DNA of 64,000 bases from Sipunculus nudus (lineage: Eukaryota > Annelida > Sipuncula > Golfingiida > Sipunculidae): contig CM049321.1 in assembly GCA_026874595.1 (NCBI GenBank), forward strand, positions 5,451,479 through 5,515,478. The letters run 5' to 3'. How positions within the stretch are numbered: position 1 is the stretch's first letter; the number at the start of each line of letters is the position of its first letter. Positions 26,022-38,067 of this stretch are shown here, piece after piece. The notes under the pieces are model-generated. The model made no database searches. It saw nothing but the letters and a program-made list of their open reading frames with translations, and was not told the origin of the DNA. Position numbers and translations under genes: made by a program.

Positions 26022-28759
26022 TTAAAATAAATCAACGTCACTGCTAGTGTACCCACCCTCACAGATTGCCGGGAGGTTGACACGTTCATCGACTCGGTAC
26101 CATTTGAGGTTATCGCGGATGCAAGCGACTGAGTCTAGAGAGATGGAGGCGAAGAAATCGTTAATGTTTAGATTTTTTTCCCAGTTCGTATACACCATCG
26201 GTGGTCCGTAGTTTAACGAATACCACAAGTACCAGTTTCCAGAATCACTAGTTCTTCCCGCCGTGAAATAACAGGTACGTTTATCATGGCTCCCTAAAAT
26301 GTAACAAATGTTATCTGTCAAAGTTAGACCTAAATATTTTTTAAAGATACATAATCTCAGGGGTCGATACTTCACTCACTGGTCATCCTTCGATAGAAGA
26401 TACAATATATAAAAGAGTTTTCGATACACTTAGCGAGAAAGAAAATGATTAGAATTGTAAGCAAATAAGCACAAAGAAACAAATATTTTGAGGGCGTAGT
26501 TCAATACCGTATATAGTTATCTTAAAATGATTTCAAGGTACAACCCCCCCCCCCCCCCCCGGTTATCTGAAATCGATTTCAAGTTACCTGAAGCAGTCCG
26601 TACCGCCTTTTTAAGTGTTTTTTACCTTGGCAATATCTTAACGCAACCGTCTTCTCTGGTCTAAAAGGTAAAGCCTACGATTCAAAGCCGGGAGAATACG
26701 AATTCGAATCTCATGAAGCTGACAGAGGCTCGCCGAGATTTTACACAATCGACCCCACGAAGGGTGAACGCTGTGAAGACTTTAACCCACTTTTGTCAAT
26801 CACAAATGATTGTGTCTTCTGGGGACTCCTCGGTCTTATGACCCACAAATGGGGTTGATTAAAACCCCGCAGGTACGTTACACCGTGCCTGGTTAACATC
26901 AGAATAAATAATCGTGTGTGATCACCTGTTACGTTGTCCGCAACCGGAATAGAAGTCTGCAGATTAACAGAGTACTTAAGGAAGCAAAGCAAGTAAGGTG
27001 CCAATCCACCTACCTTTTGTATGTGATTTCTGGCTTCCTCTGTGTGTATATTAATGACCTAAGGGTAATTTTGGTTGCGAAATGTTCTGATAAGGCCTTC
27101 GTGAATGATGTATGAACTGTTTATCAACAATATGTTTGTATACATAGAAGTATTGACAAACGGGAAAAACATGTAACCTAAGGTGGTAGGTTGCATATAT
27201 GCGATGGTACAAACGTCACTTCTCCCAAAACTCCAATTTGCAAAGCTCTGGCTTATCCGATTTGCTGTCAGATGCCCTTGTTAAATTATTTTTTTCTTGT
27301 TATTTTGGCGGGTCCCCGTATATTATAAACACGTTGAAATAAACAAACAAACAGCCTGTGAGCAGTGATTTCCACGTTTTCAGGCCTATTTTCAAATCTC
27401 CAAAGGATTACCTTAAGTTTATAAAGGTCAGATAGGTGATTTGGCTCCAATAAAAATGAAAGTGGATACATACACCATGGGAAAAAAATGTAAAAAAATA
27501 ATAAAAAATATGTTAATATAATAGTGTTCATGTGTCAAATCGAAGGCAGTTACCTTCCTTTTGGTTTTGTATAACTGCTTTCAGGTGGATGTTTTCCTGT
27601 TCTGTCTCCACAAATAATAGACGTCCGCCATCATGATCTGAACATGTTTGACAGGCAGTATACCATGTACGGACCGACGGGAAGACTTTGTAACACGACA
27701 CTTGTCGAGTTCGTGAGCGTCTCCAAAGGAACGGGTTGGAATACCCTTTTGGACAGCTGAAGTCTGAAAATAAATTTTTTTTAAGATTTAGCCGAACATT
27801 CAGTGCACAACGACAGCGATTACATAGAACATGTGCATGTAGATAATTGACTTAATTTGAGGATATGAGTTTCGTTTACCATAAACAATCGCACGCGGTC
27901 AAACTTAAATCTATCATCATCATGCCATTGAAAACCAATATTTGTTTGCTTGTTCTCATTCAACAACCACACATAATGATTAGCGCAATCAATAAGACCA
28001 AATTCGTTACGAAAACGGCATGTGTGCTGAATTACAATAACTGCCGGTATACCCATTATCTCGACATTCGACCTGTGACAACCACGTTTTAGAATATACA
28101 CAACAGGGCAGGCCCCATGACCGCTTTCAAGAAACCGGGGGAAGTAAATCTGCCAGGATTCGATAAGGACCCGGAGATGAGACACGACAGTACTCCGAGG
28201 ACAGCCTCCAGACGAGAGTCTTGTTGCAAGGCGACGCGAATCACCAAAGTTTAGACCGGAATAACTTTTTTGGGCCATGCCAATTTTTTTTAAAATTTAA
28301 AGTAAGTTATTATATGTAAATTCCGATAAGATCACTTAAAGTTGCATTTACAGAAAGATAGAGGGGAGAAACTATTCCGTTGCCATAATAAAATTAATAT
28401 CATACCTAATTTGGAACTTTTTCGCGTAGGATTAGCTGTTGAAGCTTCGTTAGTCAAGTAGGGGGCAGCTCTAGTTCTTGTTGTCTGTGTCTTGATAGGA
28501 GTAGATTCAGACTTGTTATGAAAATGTAGTTTTGCGGTAGGCTTTGTTATATGAGAGAGCCCGACTGTTGTTGGCTTTAAGACCATTCTTCTTCCCAACA
28601 TGACTGACATGTTGGTCAAGTCATAATGGCCCACATCCATGCAGTCTTCGTCACATACTTCAAGGCAGCTCAGAATGGATGCTGAACTGTTTAACTTATT
28701 GACAACATTTCCCCTTTGTGCTGTCGCAATATGAACCATACAGCACACAACAGAAATGT
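26022..28759 (-). CDS. C-type lectin-domain protein, three exons seen, 5' exon not found
   Basis: Exons are 28406-28759, 27554-27763 and 26022-26293, with GT..AG borders and phases 1-1 that join cleanly. The first begins with a hydrophobic ISVVCCMVHIATA run that looks like the end of a signal peptide, then a Cys-rich SCLEVCDEDC segment (perhaps PAN-like, not certain), then a Thr/Lys/Ser-rich linker. The second gives CPKGYS..CYKVFP..W..ACQTC.DHDGGRLLFVE, a typical start of a C-type lectin domain. The last gives WYLWYSL.Y..PMVYTNW, VACIRDNLKWY and LPAICEGG, then a short tail and stop. The usual Cys between the W..D and P.ICE positions is missing, and no EPN, QPD or WND motif is visible, so classical calcium-dependent sugar binding is doubtful. 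The ATG exon should lie above 28.76 kb; none was recognised. The gene lies in the right arm of the inverted duplication. Confidence 0.75.
26640..26885 (+). mobile_element. tRNA-derived SINE (right arm)
   Basis: Plus-strand A-box-like AAAGGTAAAGCCTACG and B-box-like GAATTCGAATCTCATG are followed by the same body as 3870-4115. It was present before the inverted duplication, since both arms carry it. Confidence 0.7.
28045..28285 (+). repeat. Dispersed repeat family R1, copy in a lectin-gene intron
   Basis: Shares CTGCCAGGATTCGATAAGG with the 62690 copy and GACATTCGACCTGTGACAAC with the 5640 copy, and ends GTTTAGACCGGAATAAC. It lies between the first two visible lectin exons. Confidence 0.65.
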
Positions 28760-29039
28760 CTAGAGTACCTATAAATACATTTATATTTCAAGTTTGATGT
28801 AAGTACTTTAAAATGTTTAAGATTCGCAATTTGATGTATTCTGACATTATTGACAGAATTTAAGGTACATATACATTTGCAATATGAATATTATCTCACG
28901 CTATCAACTGCTTTTGATGAAAACAAATGTTTCCTAGTAAAGCCTTCCCGGCACACAGACTTACTATCTCAAATTCACATGTTATATATATTCATGCACG
29001 TTGTTATGGTTCTGAGTGTGTCCACGTGTGTCTTTTTAA

Positions 29040-29285
29040 CATAACATGGCTGTGTGAACAGAGATCCGATCATGCGCATGCGCGACAACTCCGAAATAAT
29101 AAGAATAAATGATAAAATGCAGAAGAAAGACTGGCTGGAACTGACTGGTAGCTTTAAAATCTTGATTCGTGAAGCTGTGAGTTACGGCTACCAGGTGCCA
29201 TGTATATGTTGTGCCACTGATCGCGTCTAGAACAAGTTTATTTCCACTTGTGTAAAGGGGTCAACAATTTGGTTTATAAAGAAAT
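29040..29285 (+). repeat. Dispersed repeat family R3
   Basis: GCATGCGCGACAACTCCGAA, GGCTGGAACTGACTGG and GGCTACCAGGTGCCATGT recur in altered form at about 54790-54965 in intron 4 of gene E. No coding capacity is visible. Confidence 0.5.
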
Positions 29286-31417
29286 ATTGTCAGATGACAA
29301 AATAGAACAATCAGAAAAAACTACGCTTTTGTGCAGTGCGGAATGCTGTCCAGCCTATACTGCCGTGTGTGTCAAACGGATTGAGTCGGGTGTTAGTTTT
29401 GAAGAGTTGAAATACTTGTAAATGGCATTGACAAATCAATATATATATATCGAAAAAAAAACACACAAAACATTGTCGCACTCGAGTGCGAGTATAGCCG
29501 GACCGCGTCCATAGGAGTGGGACACAAAGCTTTACTTGTGTGTATAAAAATAGATTATTCATATATTACGATAGGTGTTTATGTATAATACATAATACAA
29601 CAGGTTATCACTTAAAAAAACAAGACCGGGTCCTTGGTATAAAGAGCTATGTTCCTACATAATGTTTCTGAGTTATACCCACTGATACGGACATCCCGCC
29701 TTTCAGAACAAGACATTTTTTGTTTCCATTACTGTTCGTGTGTTTGTGTCTTTCACAACATAACTCACGCAGTCATAGACGGAATCCCAATATTTTTAAG
29801 AGAACCTCGGAAATGAGCCAGTGAAGAATCGATCAGATTTTGGTGCTGATCCGGTCAATGATACTGATCAAGGAAGGCCTATTCACAAATGTGCTGTCAC
29901 ATATGCCCGATTGAACATGGGAATATGGGCCGAAAGGTGAATGCAAACACTTGTTTGGGAACATGTGCACCAATAAACTGGAAAATATGGGCCAAAAGGT
30001 GAATGGAAACACGGGTTGCACAGTACCTCACCTTAACGACCTCCCACATGGTGGAGGCCTGCATTCGCGAGAATGCATATTTCTAGTTCGTCACTTCATT
30101 TGGTGAAAATTTAGTAATATGTGACGTTAATGATTCCGTTATCTTCATTGGTTTCCCTCAAGGTGGATCATACATCAGATATGTTAATTAAGCTCCGAAT
30201 GACCAATTTACACAGGTATCAGTGGTGTAGGACTCGAGTAAGCGGCCGAGGACGCACTTTCTGATTAGTTGATGAGTTTATTACTGGAGTTTACAGATGG
30301 TGACATCGCTGACGTTACAACGGACCAGTCAATCACGCACATACTTCAAATTTAGCCCTTTGGCGATGTGACATGGCTGTCGGACCTAACGACGGGGGCT
30401 TCTTGCCTTCCTCCCAAATATTAAGTAAATAAAAAATAGATCGCCCAAATAGTGTGACAAACGCTAGAAAAATAAATGTCAGATAAAAAATAGTTATAAG
30501 GAAATGACCAAGAAAAGTTACAAATTTAACCGAAATCTTAACTAAAAGCAGTTCATGTGTTGTGTGTTTGTGTGTGTGTTTGTGTGTTTGTGCACAACAA
30601 AACCGAAGCATTCATGAACGGAAACTCATGAAATTTTCAATCCGGGAATTGACCAAGGAAGAATCAATTAGATTATGGTGTTGATCGAGCATGTTAAACG
30701 GATTCAGGAGCGATATCAAGGAATATTCACAAATGTACGGTCACTTATGCACAAATGAACCTGCGAAGATGGGCAAAAAAATATTGAATGCACAGAGTGC
30801 CTTACCTGTGAAATGCTTCATTATCCTTTACGTAACCTTTATGTATTTAAGGAGAAAAAGAAATATCAATAACATCTTTCTGTGAGTTTTAAAATAGCAG
30901 ACAAGCATACTTAACTACTAACATGATACTTTGGGTTTCAAAAGTTCAATAAAACAGGGATTTTGCTTAAGTAAATCATATAACCCCGAAAAATGTTAGA
31001 TATTACCAGTGTAGCAATTTAAAGGTTTAATAGACCCACGATACCTTTTGAAAAAAGTCTCCGTTCCATTGTTTAATTACACTGCGTTTTTGCGTTTTAC
31101 ATTTACCATATGAAAACTACAAAGAATTCAAAGTTATATATCCCAATTCTAAACTAAAAGTTTTATAAAACTTATAAAATACCCTTTGATTCTGTCCAGA
31201 CTTATAGGTGTCCTCGTACGATACTCCTTTTGGATAGAAGAAATGTATGCCAGAAGAGAAGGACGCGCTGCAGCTGTTGTCTGTATGTGATCAATACTCT
31301 CACTTTAATTTAATTTTGAAGACAACCCAGTTGTCAAGTTGAATTTTAACCTGTCTTGTTCGGGAAATAAAATTGATATACCACTAAGTGTCTTTGTGTA
31401 AAAGCCCATTTCATATA

Positions 31418-31483
<66 letters not shown>

Positions 31484-31712
31484 ATGCCTTTAAATTAAAA
31501 AAATATTAGACTGCAATTTTAAGGTATATCTGTCAAGACACACCTACGATTGCCATGCCCCTTACCTTTAGTGTCATATTAACTGGCAATTAATTAGGAA
31601 AGTGACATTTTATATTCTCATGGACAGATTTTTAAAAACGACCTATGCATATATAGAACAGAAAATAAAAATGTAGGGGATTCATTTAATTAGTGAAATG
31701 ATCACCATTATA

Positions 31713-34060
31713 CGTTTACGGGGATTTTTTCGATTCTTGTCAATAAAAATAAGGCATATTTTGGCTCTAGTTAGTGTTTCGAAAATATTCAATTACTGAT
31801 ATGATATACTTGTTTTTTTAACTAATGAAGAAACTATTTAAATTCACCCCGTTGATGAAAACCGATAAAGCCTTACCTTTCGATATTTGTTACACAGGAA
31901 TCTGGATTTTGAACACATGGTCCCTGTTTCAGTAGTCTCCCCTTTTTCATACGCGCAGAAATGTAAAAAAAACCCCGCTTAATTGAGCTTTTCCATATGC
32001 GCAGAATCCCCCTCCGCGTGCATGACGTTTTTCACAAGGGATTCCTCGTCCCCAAACCCTCCCCGGCAACATGTCGATCATGTATCTGTTAAATACAGTT
32101 TATTATATTCATGCATGCATGTATAATGTTTGTTCCATTTGCAGACACGTATTAAGTTAGTGTTCTTTTGGAATGCGGGTTGGGGGCCGTGTACAGAAGA
32201 TTAATGACTACCGCCGCCCATAATCAAATATTCAACACACACGTACATGTCACATCATGCATGGAAAAAGTACACACGATTACTGATGTGAATTTCCAGC
32301 GAGCGGAAACGGGCGCTGAAAATCGCACAAAGTACATTTCACATGCGCGGGTTTCTGCATGCATTGAAAAATGGTTACATGAATAACACTAGGCCAAAAA
32401 AAGGTATGTTTCTCAGGCCCTTTCTCAGAAATCAGTGCGGGCGGGTGGGTTTTTGTATCACCATTTTTATATGTTTCGATATAAATACCTTATGATCAGG
32501 GAAAAGCATGTTATAACATATTTTTTTTTCTAAACAGGTAAAAGCACAACATTACAAAGGTAAACCTATCAAAATTGTATTATTTTATCTTCTTGAAAGA
32601 CGAAAATCAAAATCAAAATTGTTGATGGCGGGGGGGGGGGGGGGGGGGGGGGTTAAATTGAAATAAGGCCCTCAGAGCAAGGGTGACATGTCACGTTACT
32701 GCATGATATTATGGGGCAAAATGTCAGTGGGAATAGTTGATAACATTATACGACATGTTGAATTGAAATTAAACAGCTCAAACAGCTTGTCTGCGTGATC
32801 ATGCCGAAGGCATTTGGGCTGCACGGTTAACTTACTTCGATGGAACCATATTTAAAAAGAGCACCGCAAAGCGGAGCATCCCCTTTAGAAATCAGATCAT
32901 AATTAGACTGGATTTATAAAACTGTAAGCCTGGGTCAGTATGAGAATCAGTCGGACGGTACTGTGACATGGCCTTGTGATGACAAAATACCTAGGGTCCT
33001 TCCTTTAGGAGAGGTAAGCTTGATGTTAAAGATGGAATGATTCGCTAGTTTAAATGCGTCCACAAACCAATGTTACGCAAGGACGGGCGCAGGCATTACC
33101 ATACCCCCCTCCCCCCCCCCCCCCTCCCCATCCACCGTCCCGTGCAACTTGGTTGCGATGTGATATTAAGTAGTACAAATACATGAGAGAGTTTGACTGA
33201 TAAATCTGCCGAGGGTATCACACTGCGCAGACTCGGACTCACAAGAGTACGACTCTACAATTAAGGGATTGCTGCAGTCAAATACGACCCCGACAATGCA
33301 CCAACATTCTCAATACAATCTCAATACACCAGCGGCGTAGGTATAGATGTAGTGAAGAAGGTAATATAGTCCGTTCAGTGTGTTGTTTCAAGTCACATTA
33401 TATCGGCCTAAACATAGGCGTTCTTGTGCTAAGGTCTTACGGAATAAGTGATAATCTGGAAGCATGTGCACGTGAAATGTAAACAGGTGTTTCAATGAAA
33501 TGTAACACATTTTGATTTTGAAGTTTGACAGTAGAGACAAGTAGTCCCGCTCTGTACCACAATTAAAAAAAGAGAAGCTAAAAAGACATCTGGCGGAAGA
33601 GTTTAGGGGCATCTGTGGCCAGTTCCATCCCGTTACACACAGGGCACAGAAAGTTAAGACAAATGGGATTGAAGTTTAACAAGTTTAACATCCCACCCGC
33701 TCTAATTACCGTTACACAGGACAAACACGGCTTTAAGTAATGTAGCACAATTTCAAAATCTGTTGTTTTTAGTTTTAGTTTGGAGCAGTGTTGCTCCAAG
33801 AAATATTTGGCCCTTCAATAGACTTGAACAGTTTAGGACTGGTCATCATGACGTCATTCTGCTTGGGATTCAGACTGGAAGGGAACTAGAAATATGAATT
33901 CCAATAGATACTTGCCCCCACCACGTGGACACACGTTTAAAAACTATATGCGAAGACTCTCGACACACTCAGAGGTGCTGGTCCCTCGAGCGTGACCTGG
34001 ACAGGTAACCGGGCCACACTGAGGCGGGACCTCTGGATTCACACATTTTTTTTGCCCGTA
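31713..34060. other. Intergenic stretch without a recognised gene
   Basis: 31713-33196 is present only in unit 1 of the direct duplication. A plus-strand open frame at 32168-32386 has no recognised similarity. From 33197 the sequence is shared with 41262 onward; minus-strand open frames at 33388-33799 and 41463-41881 are duplicated copies of each other, short, unrecognised, and disrupted between copies. Confidence 0.5.
32630..32652. repeat. Poly-G run, one of many homopolymer G/C tracts
   Basis: Long G or C runs occur at about 2155-2168, 4192-4213, 12421-12437, 14290-14309, 26546-26561, 33104-33125, 51751-51781 (C17, one T, C13), 53058-53071, 58386-58400, and at this site. They are all outside exons. 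Confidence 0.95.
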
Positions 34061-34290
34061 TTCCCAGATTCATTCGTGCACAAGTGACCGTACATTTGTG
34101 AATATTCCTTAATGACAATCCGGAATCCGGAGAAGATGCACGAAAATCTAATCGATTCTTCCTTGGCCCATTCCCGAAATGCCCTGAAAATTTCATGAGA
34201 TTCCGTTCATTATTGCGTGAGTTATATTGTGAACAAACACACCACTCAAAGACACAAACACAAGAACAGGAATGAACACATACCCTCCTT
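34060..34290 (+). repeat. Dispersed repeat family R2 (several copies)
   Basis: Typical words are GTGACCGTACATTTGTGAAT, CTTGGCCCATTCCCGA, TTTCATGAGATTCCGTTCAT, TGCGTGAGTTATGTTGTGA, ACAAACACAAGAACAGGAAT and CCTCCTTGCGGAG. Other copies are at about 2380-2570 and 3150-3430 (+), 29750-30000 and 30600-30790 (inverted), 39500-39810 and 40400-40600 (inverted), and 42110-42360 (+); a CCTGGCGGAGG tail is at about 19030. This looks like a common invertebrate interspersed repeat, unclassified here. Confidence 0.65.
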
Positions 34291-35394
34291 GCGGAGACAT
34301 TAAAATACTTTTACAGGATACAGTGAAAGACCTTATAAGATTGATACAAATGCAAAATTGTTTTGTCCCATGAGTTGGTCGGAAGTGAACGCAAATTCAG
34401 AAAGCTCATTACGTGTCGGAGGACTAAACACAACCAAGACAATTTTTTTTGTAATTTTTGTCATTTTTAATATTCCCTCATTTTCGGAGGATGCTCTGAA
34501 CAGTCAAATTGCTCAGCATGTGTTCCGGTCTGGTGGTGGCGCCCCGGAAAGATCAAGGTCTCTCTGGAATACCGGGGGATCAAATATCTCGATCAGTGGA
34601 ACCACTAATCGGTCTATCTGTCCTGTGGATCCCCCAGAACTACTAAACTCGGCAACATCAAAATCACGGAAGAAATCGGGGCCGACGTTAACAAGACGGA
34701 AGTTGTCGCCACCTAGCGGGTGCATTTCGAACTGGCCCGCTCGCCCGACCTGCATGAACAAATGGTCAGTAGGACTTCCCATTGTAACATTAATGTTGCC
34801 GTAACCATAGCGACCGTACACACCAACGTAATCTGTAAGTTCCCGCCTTGGTTCAAATTGCTCCTTGGGTTTCTGGTTGAGACTCACGTGATTCAAGGGC
34901 AAACCAACGTCGCTCATATAATTATATTTGGTCTCTGACTGTGACGCAAACGAGCAGGCGTACGACACGTTCAGCCAGCTGTCTTCCCCAAGCAGGGTGT
35001 CCATTACATAAGCGCTGACCCAGCTACGGGCTATTCCTTGGTCGGGGTGATTGAAGGACAGCGCGGTGCCCATGTTCATGTCCGGGAGGATCACTTGTTC
35101 TGAGTGGTAGCCCCAGTAGTCACCTCTGTGGTTGGCGCTCCTGTATCCTGGAGTATTAATAATAATAATAATTATTATTATTATCATTATTATTTTTATT
35201 ATATTAACCGCCTTAAAACGATTACAGTCTATTACCCATCAAGAATTATTAGGAAAAAATCCTGACTGTAATCATACTGTTCCTTACTTTTAATATTACC
35301 TACATAGGTCTGTCCATGTCAGTGTATTGATAGTTTGTGTTAAAAGGGAAATGTCAGTACCACAATAACCGAGTTTCTTTTTGGACGTGACCTG

Positions 35395-35515
35395 ATGTCT
35401 CGAGTCCCGACTCCTGACGTCCGGGTCTTAGTACGAGTACCGGATCCTCGAGTCCGAGTCCTTGAAAAGTGTCCTCGAGTGAATACTCGATTCAAAGTCC
35501 GGACTCGAGTACTAC
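35395..35515 (-). repeat. GAGTC-rich block in intron 4 of gene B
   Basis: CTCGAGTCCCGACTCCTGAC, CCTCGAGTCCGAGTCC and CGGACTCGAGTAC form mixed direct and inverted repeats. The gene C partner at 43495-43620 is almost identical. Confidence 0.6.
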
Positions 35516-36008
35516 ATCAATGAAAATCATGGATGTTGAAGAATACTAATATTACCTTTGTAATATCCAGTGAACCATCCTTTCCCGTACCCCACTCGGC
35601 CGAAGGTGACAGGAAAATGTGGGCGGAGAAAGGGGTTGTTCGCGTCGCTTTGAGGAGGCAAGTGATCGGCGGCGTATAGCGCCTCAAGCTCTTCTATAGG
35701 GAGGACCTCCACGCCCTCTTCGTTTGTCCCAGACAGCAGGAACTTGAGCCATTTTGCCATGTCGGTGGCAGTGGACGACACGGATATTGCTGGTCCTACC
35801 AGCCTCCCTTACCTAAAACATACAAATAAATATACACTCAGACACAAATTAAATTAATGTTCGTATGCATTTTATTTATAGCAGCTAAATCATGAGAAAA
35901 AAAAGCCAAAATATGGACACTAACTTTTAATGCAGTAAGATTTTTTGCCACCAGTTGCATTTTTTATTAAAAGCACACTTCGAAAATACGTCTGCATGTT
36001 TTATATGT

Positions 36009-36009
36009 A

Positions 36010-36046
<37 letters not shown>

Positions 36047-36087
36047 TCTCTCATTCTCTCTCTCTCTTTCTTCTTCTACACACACAT

Positions 36088-36172
<85 letters not shown>

Positions 36173-36200
36173 GACAGAGACAGAGAGACAGTGAGATTGA
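36009..36200. repeat. Compound CT / CA / TA / GA microsatellite
   Basis: A CT-rich block, a short CA block, a TA block and a GA/GACA block follow each other in the intron between exons 3 and 4 of gene B. The partner at 44118-44375 in gene C has a longer GA part, a visible length change since duplication. ORFs rich in Ser-Leu or Arg-Glu here are not genes. Confidence 0.95.
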
Positions 36201-36727
36201 GAGATGATGGACTTGATGAGATTAATCATTTTGCCCTCCTGGTGATTTTTCCATTGTGGTGTGTCTATGCATGTATGTTTGTGTGTGTTTGAAAATCGGT
36301 TACAGTGACTGTGTAATCTTGTACCTGTGGTTGTCAAAATGAGTTTCGATTGTGGTGTTGTCTACCGTCAAGTATGGGGTGGCGAATCTATTTCTGTCTT
36401 CCCCATCTTGGTCTAAAAACGTGGATGACGTCATACCGAGTGGCTCAAATAGTTCTCTGCGGATCAGGTCCTCCCAGGACAGATTCTCATGCACTTCAGC
36501 GACCCTACCGGCCAGTGCGTACATTAAATTGTTGTACAGAAATATTGTTCTTATGTCCGTGATACCTTCCAGAAACCGCATCCGACTGAAATGAGATTAC
36601 ATGGATAGGCTGTCACTTTATGGTTACCCAGTGAAATAGGTTGTGTAAGTGTAATTATTAAGCGGGTGGTTAAATAAATGTTAAATTTAGTGCTCTGCAT
36701 CTTCATACCTCAACGTCGGTGACTACG

Positions 36728-37025
36728 CTTTCACAGACCTTGATTCAGCGAGTCCCTCTGGTATCTAGTTCATGAATAATGAACAAGGCAATTGAACCAA
36801 TCAAATATTAAGTGGGCGTCTGGTCCGATCTTTCGATCACACGTTTAGCATTACCGTGAAGGCATTGAAAATCTTACCAGCTAAATGAAGCCATATAAAC
36901 TTGCCCTGTTGCCGAAACGTGTTCTTGTTCAGACCGCGTGTGAACAGAGTACCTTTTTACATTTTGTTCGTTGGTGATTGACAGCTTTAATAATGAATCA
37001 AGGTATGTGAAAGCGTAGCTAGCTG
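36728..37025 (-). mobile_element. MITE family 2, copy 2
   Basis: The left end reads CTACGCTTTCACAGACCTTG and the right end is its inverted counterpart (CAAGGTATGTGAAAGCGTAG), about 25 bp with one mismatch. The inside matches 11911-12160 in opposite orientation. The element lies in intron 2 of gene B. Confidence 0.8.
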
Positions 37026-38041
37026 CGACCGATTTCAAACATAATATGAAGATGGGGCGATGAGTATATTGATGAATAAGTTGATAATTTTAATTTATTA
37101 CGTAATGGAATACTCGCGGGGCACTTTGCCTGAGATTGTTTTTTTATATATAATAATGGTAGGCGGAGGAAAACCTAGAACCTTCGTGTGACGTCACGTT
37201 GGTGTATAAATGATACCATCTGGGACGCTCATCGCCGGAGGGAATCGAATACAGGCTTGGTAATTTTATCCAGTGTTATATATTGCTTCCGGTTCTTTGC
37301 TACTGTCAATAAATGTCTGAATTCGCTATTCGTTTAAGAATTATAAGACTTAGAAAAAAGTCTTAAAATTGTAAAATACTATACCTGACCAGCTCTCTCT
37401 GTTCTCGAAAAACTGATATACCCATAGGTTGTCGTGACGTGGAACTGACGTTTTGTGTGACACGAGGTCGCGTAAATTGGTGACGTTTGTCCTGTAGCCG
37501 TCACTCATGTGAAAATCAGGCCCCAATATGGCGCTCACAGGGGTGTTCCAGTTAACACTGTTAAATTTGAATAAAATCAATGAAATATTAAATATATTGC
37601 GTAATGCTGCAGTCGTTCTAACTGTTCGGAATATTCTAAGCCCCTTTCAAGTCTTTTAGCCCCCATGTACGAAAAACAGTTGATAAAATGAATGTTACGT
37701 GGTCACAGCGAAAACAGTATAACGGTAAACCTTATCCTTTCCAAACCATTCTAAAACTGATGACACATACCAGCATTTATCGCATTGCGTTTATCGCACT
37801 CGATCATATCACGCGATGAACGGACGGCAGCAATGCGACAAAACAACACATACAAGCGTCAAACAGCTAACGGTACCTCCATTTATCTCGTCATATCAAG
37901 CTGAATAAAGACGGTTTCACACCGGATGCGTCCGAACGAAATTTACGTCCGAACGAAAATTTGCTGTACGAACGAAAAAATAAAATCCTTTATTATATGT
38001 TGGTGCATACACACCTAATCCGAACGATCCCATACGAACGA

Positions 38042-38067
38042 AAAAAATAGAACATGTTCTATTTTTT
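38042..38067. other. 26-bp perfect palindrome
   Basis: The centre is TAGAACATGTTCTA with six A and six T on either side. CGAACG at 38035-38040 and CGTTCG at 38070-38075 extend the stem after a small bulge. It is in the spacer between the two direct-duplication units (37909-39317), which otherwise holds CGAACGA-rich repeats and a TA tract but no gene. Confidence 0.9.

Larger units (their letters stand above)
20388..31712 (-). repeat. Right arm of the large inverted duplication
   Basis: This is the reverse-complement partner of 1230-8474. It keeps the lectin gene and an expanded minisatellite, so it is longer. The 20665-21720 stretch has no partner on the left and holds nothing recognised. The 29482-31400 part is present a third time at 39318-41250 through the direct duplication. 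The inner end lies about 100 bp upstream of the point where gene A's exon 1 is cut off. Confidence 0.85.
34513..37557 (-). pseudogene. Gene B: exons 2-5 of a beta-lactamase-like gene, no exon 1, two lesions
   Basis: Exons are 37385-37557 (exon 2, 173 nt), 36325-36585, 35556-35812 and 34513-35147, nearly identical to gene C. Exon 2 lacks one base near its 3' end, where gene C reads GAGGAACTGG and this copy GAGAGCTGG, giving a frameshift. In exon 4 the first complete codon is TAA (35811-35809) where gene C has TCC, a stop right after the splice acceptor. No exon 1 or signal peptide was found between exon 2 and 39.3 kb. The copy arose with the direct duplication of about 29.5-37.9 kb, which did not include the promoter and exon 1. 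YNN and HRG motifs remain. It could only be expressed by readthrough from gene C's exon 1, so it is probably dead. Confidence 0.8.
29482..37908. repeat. Direct duplication, unit 1 (contains gene B)
   Basis: This segment matches 39318-45764 in the same orientation with only scattered differences, beginning at TCGAGTGCGAGTATAGCC and ending after CAAGCTGAATAAA. Unit 1 has about 1.78 kb not in unit 2 (31419-33196, starting with a TA tract and containing a G23 run) and about 330 bp extra at 36985-37315. The few differences inside exons suggest a fairly recent event. Confidence 0.9.

Noticed and set aside
34358-34804. Plus-strand frame over gene B exon 5 (and 42426-42866 over gene C exon 5)
   Set aside because: Shadow of the minus-strand exon, which has the motifs, splice site and homologues.
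35927-36337. Frames rich in Ser-Leu and Arg-Glu in the compound microsatellite (also at 44.1-44.5 kb)
   Set aside because: Translation of CT/GA repeats inside an intron of the beta-lactamase-like genes.
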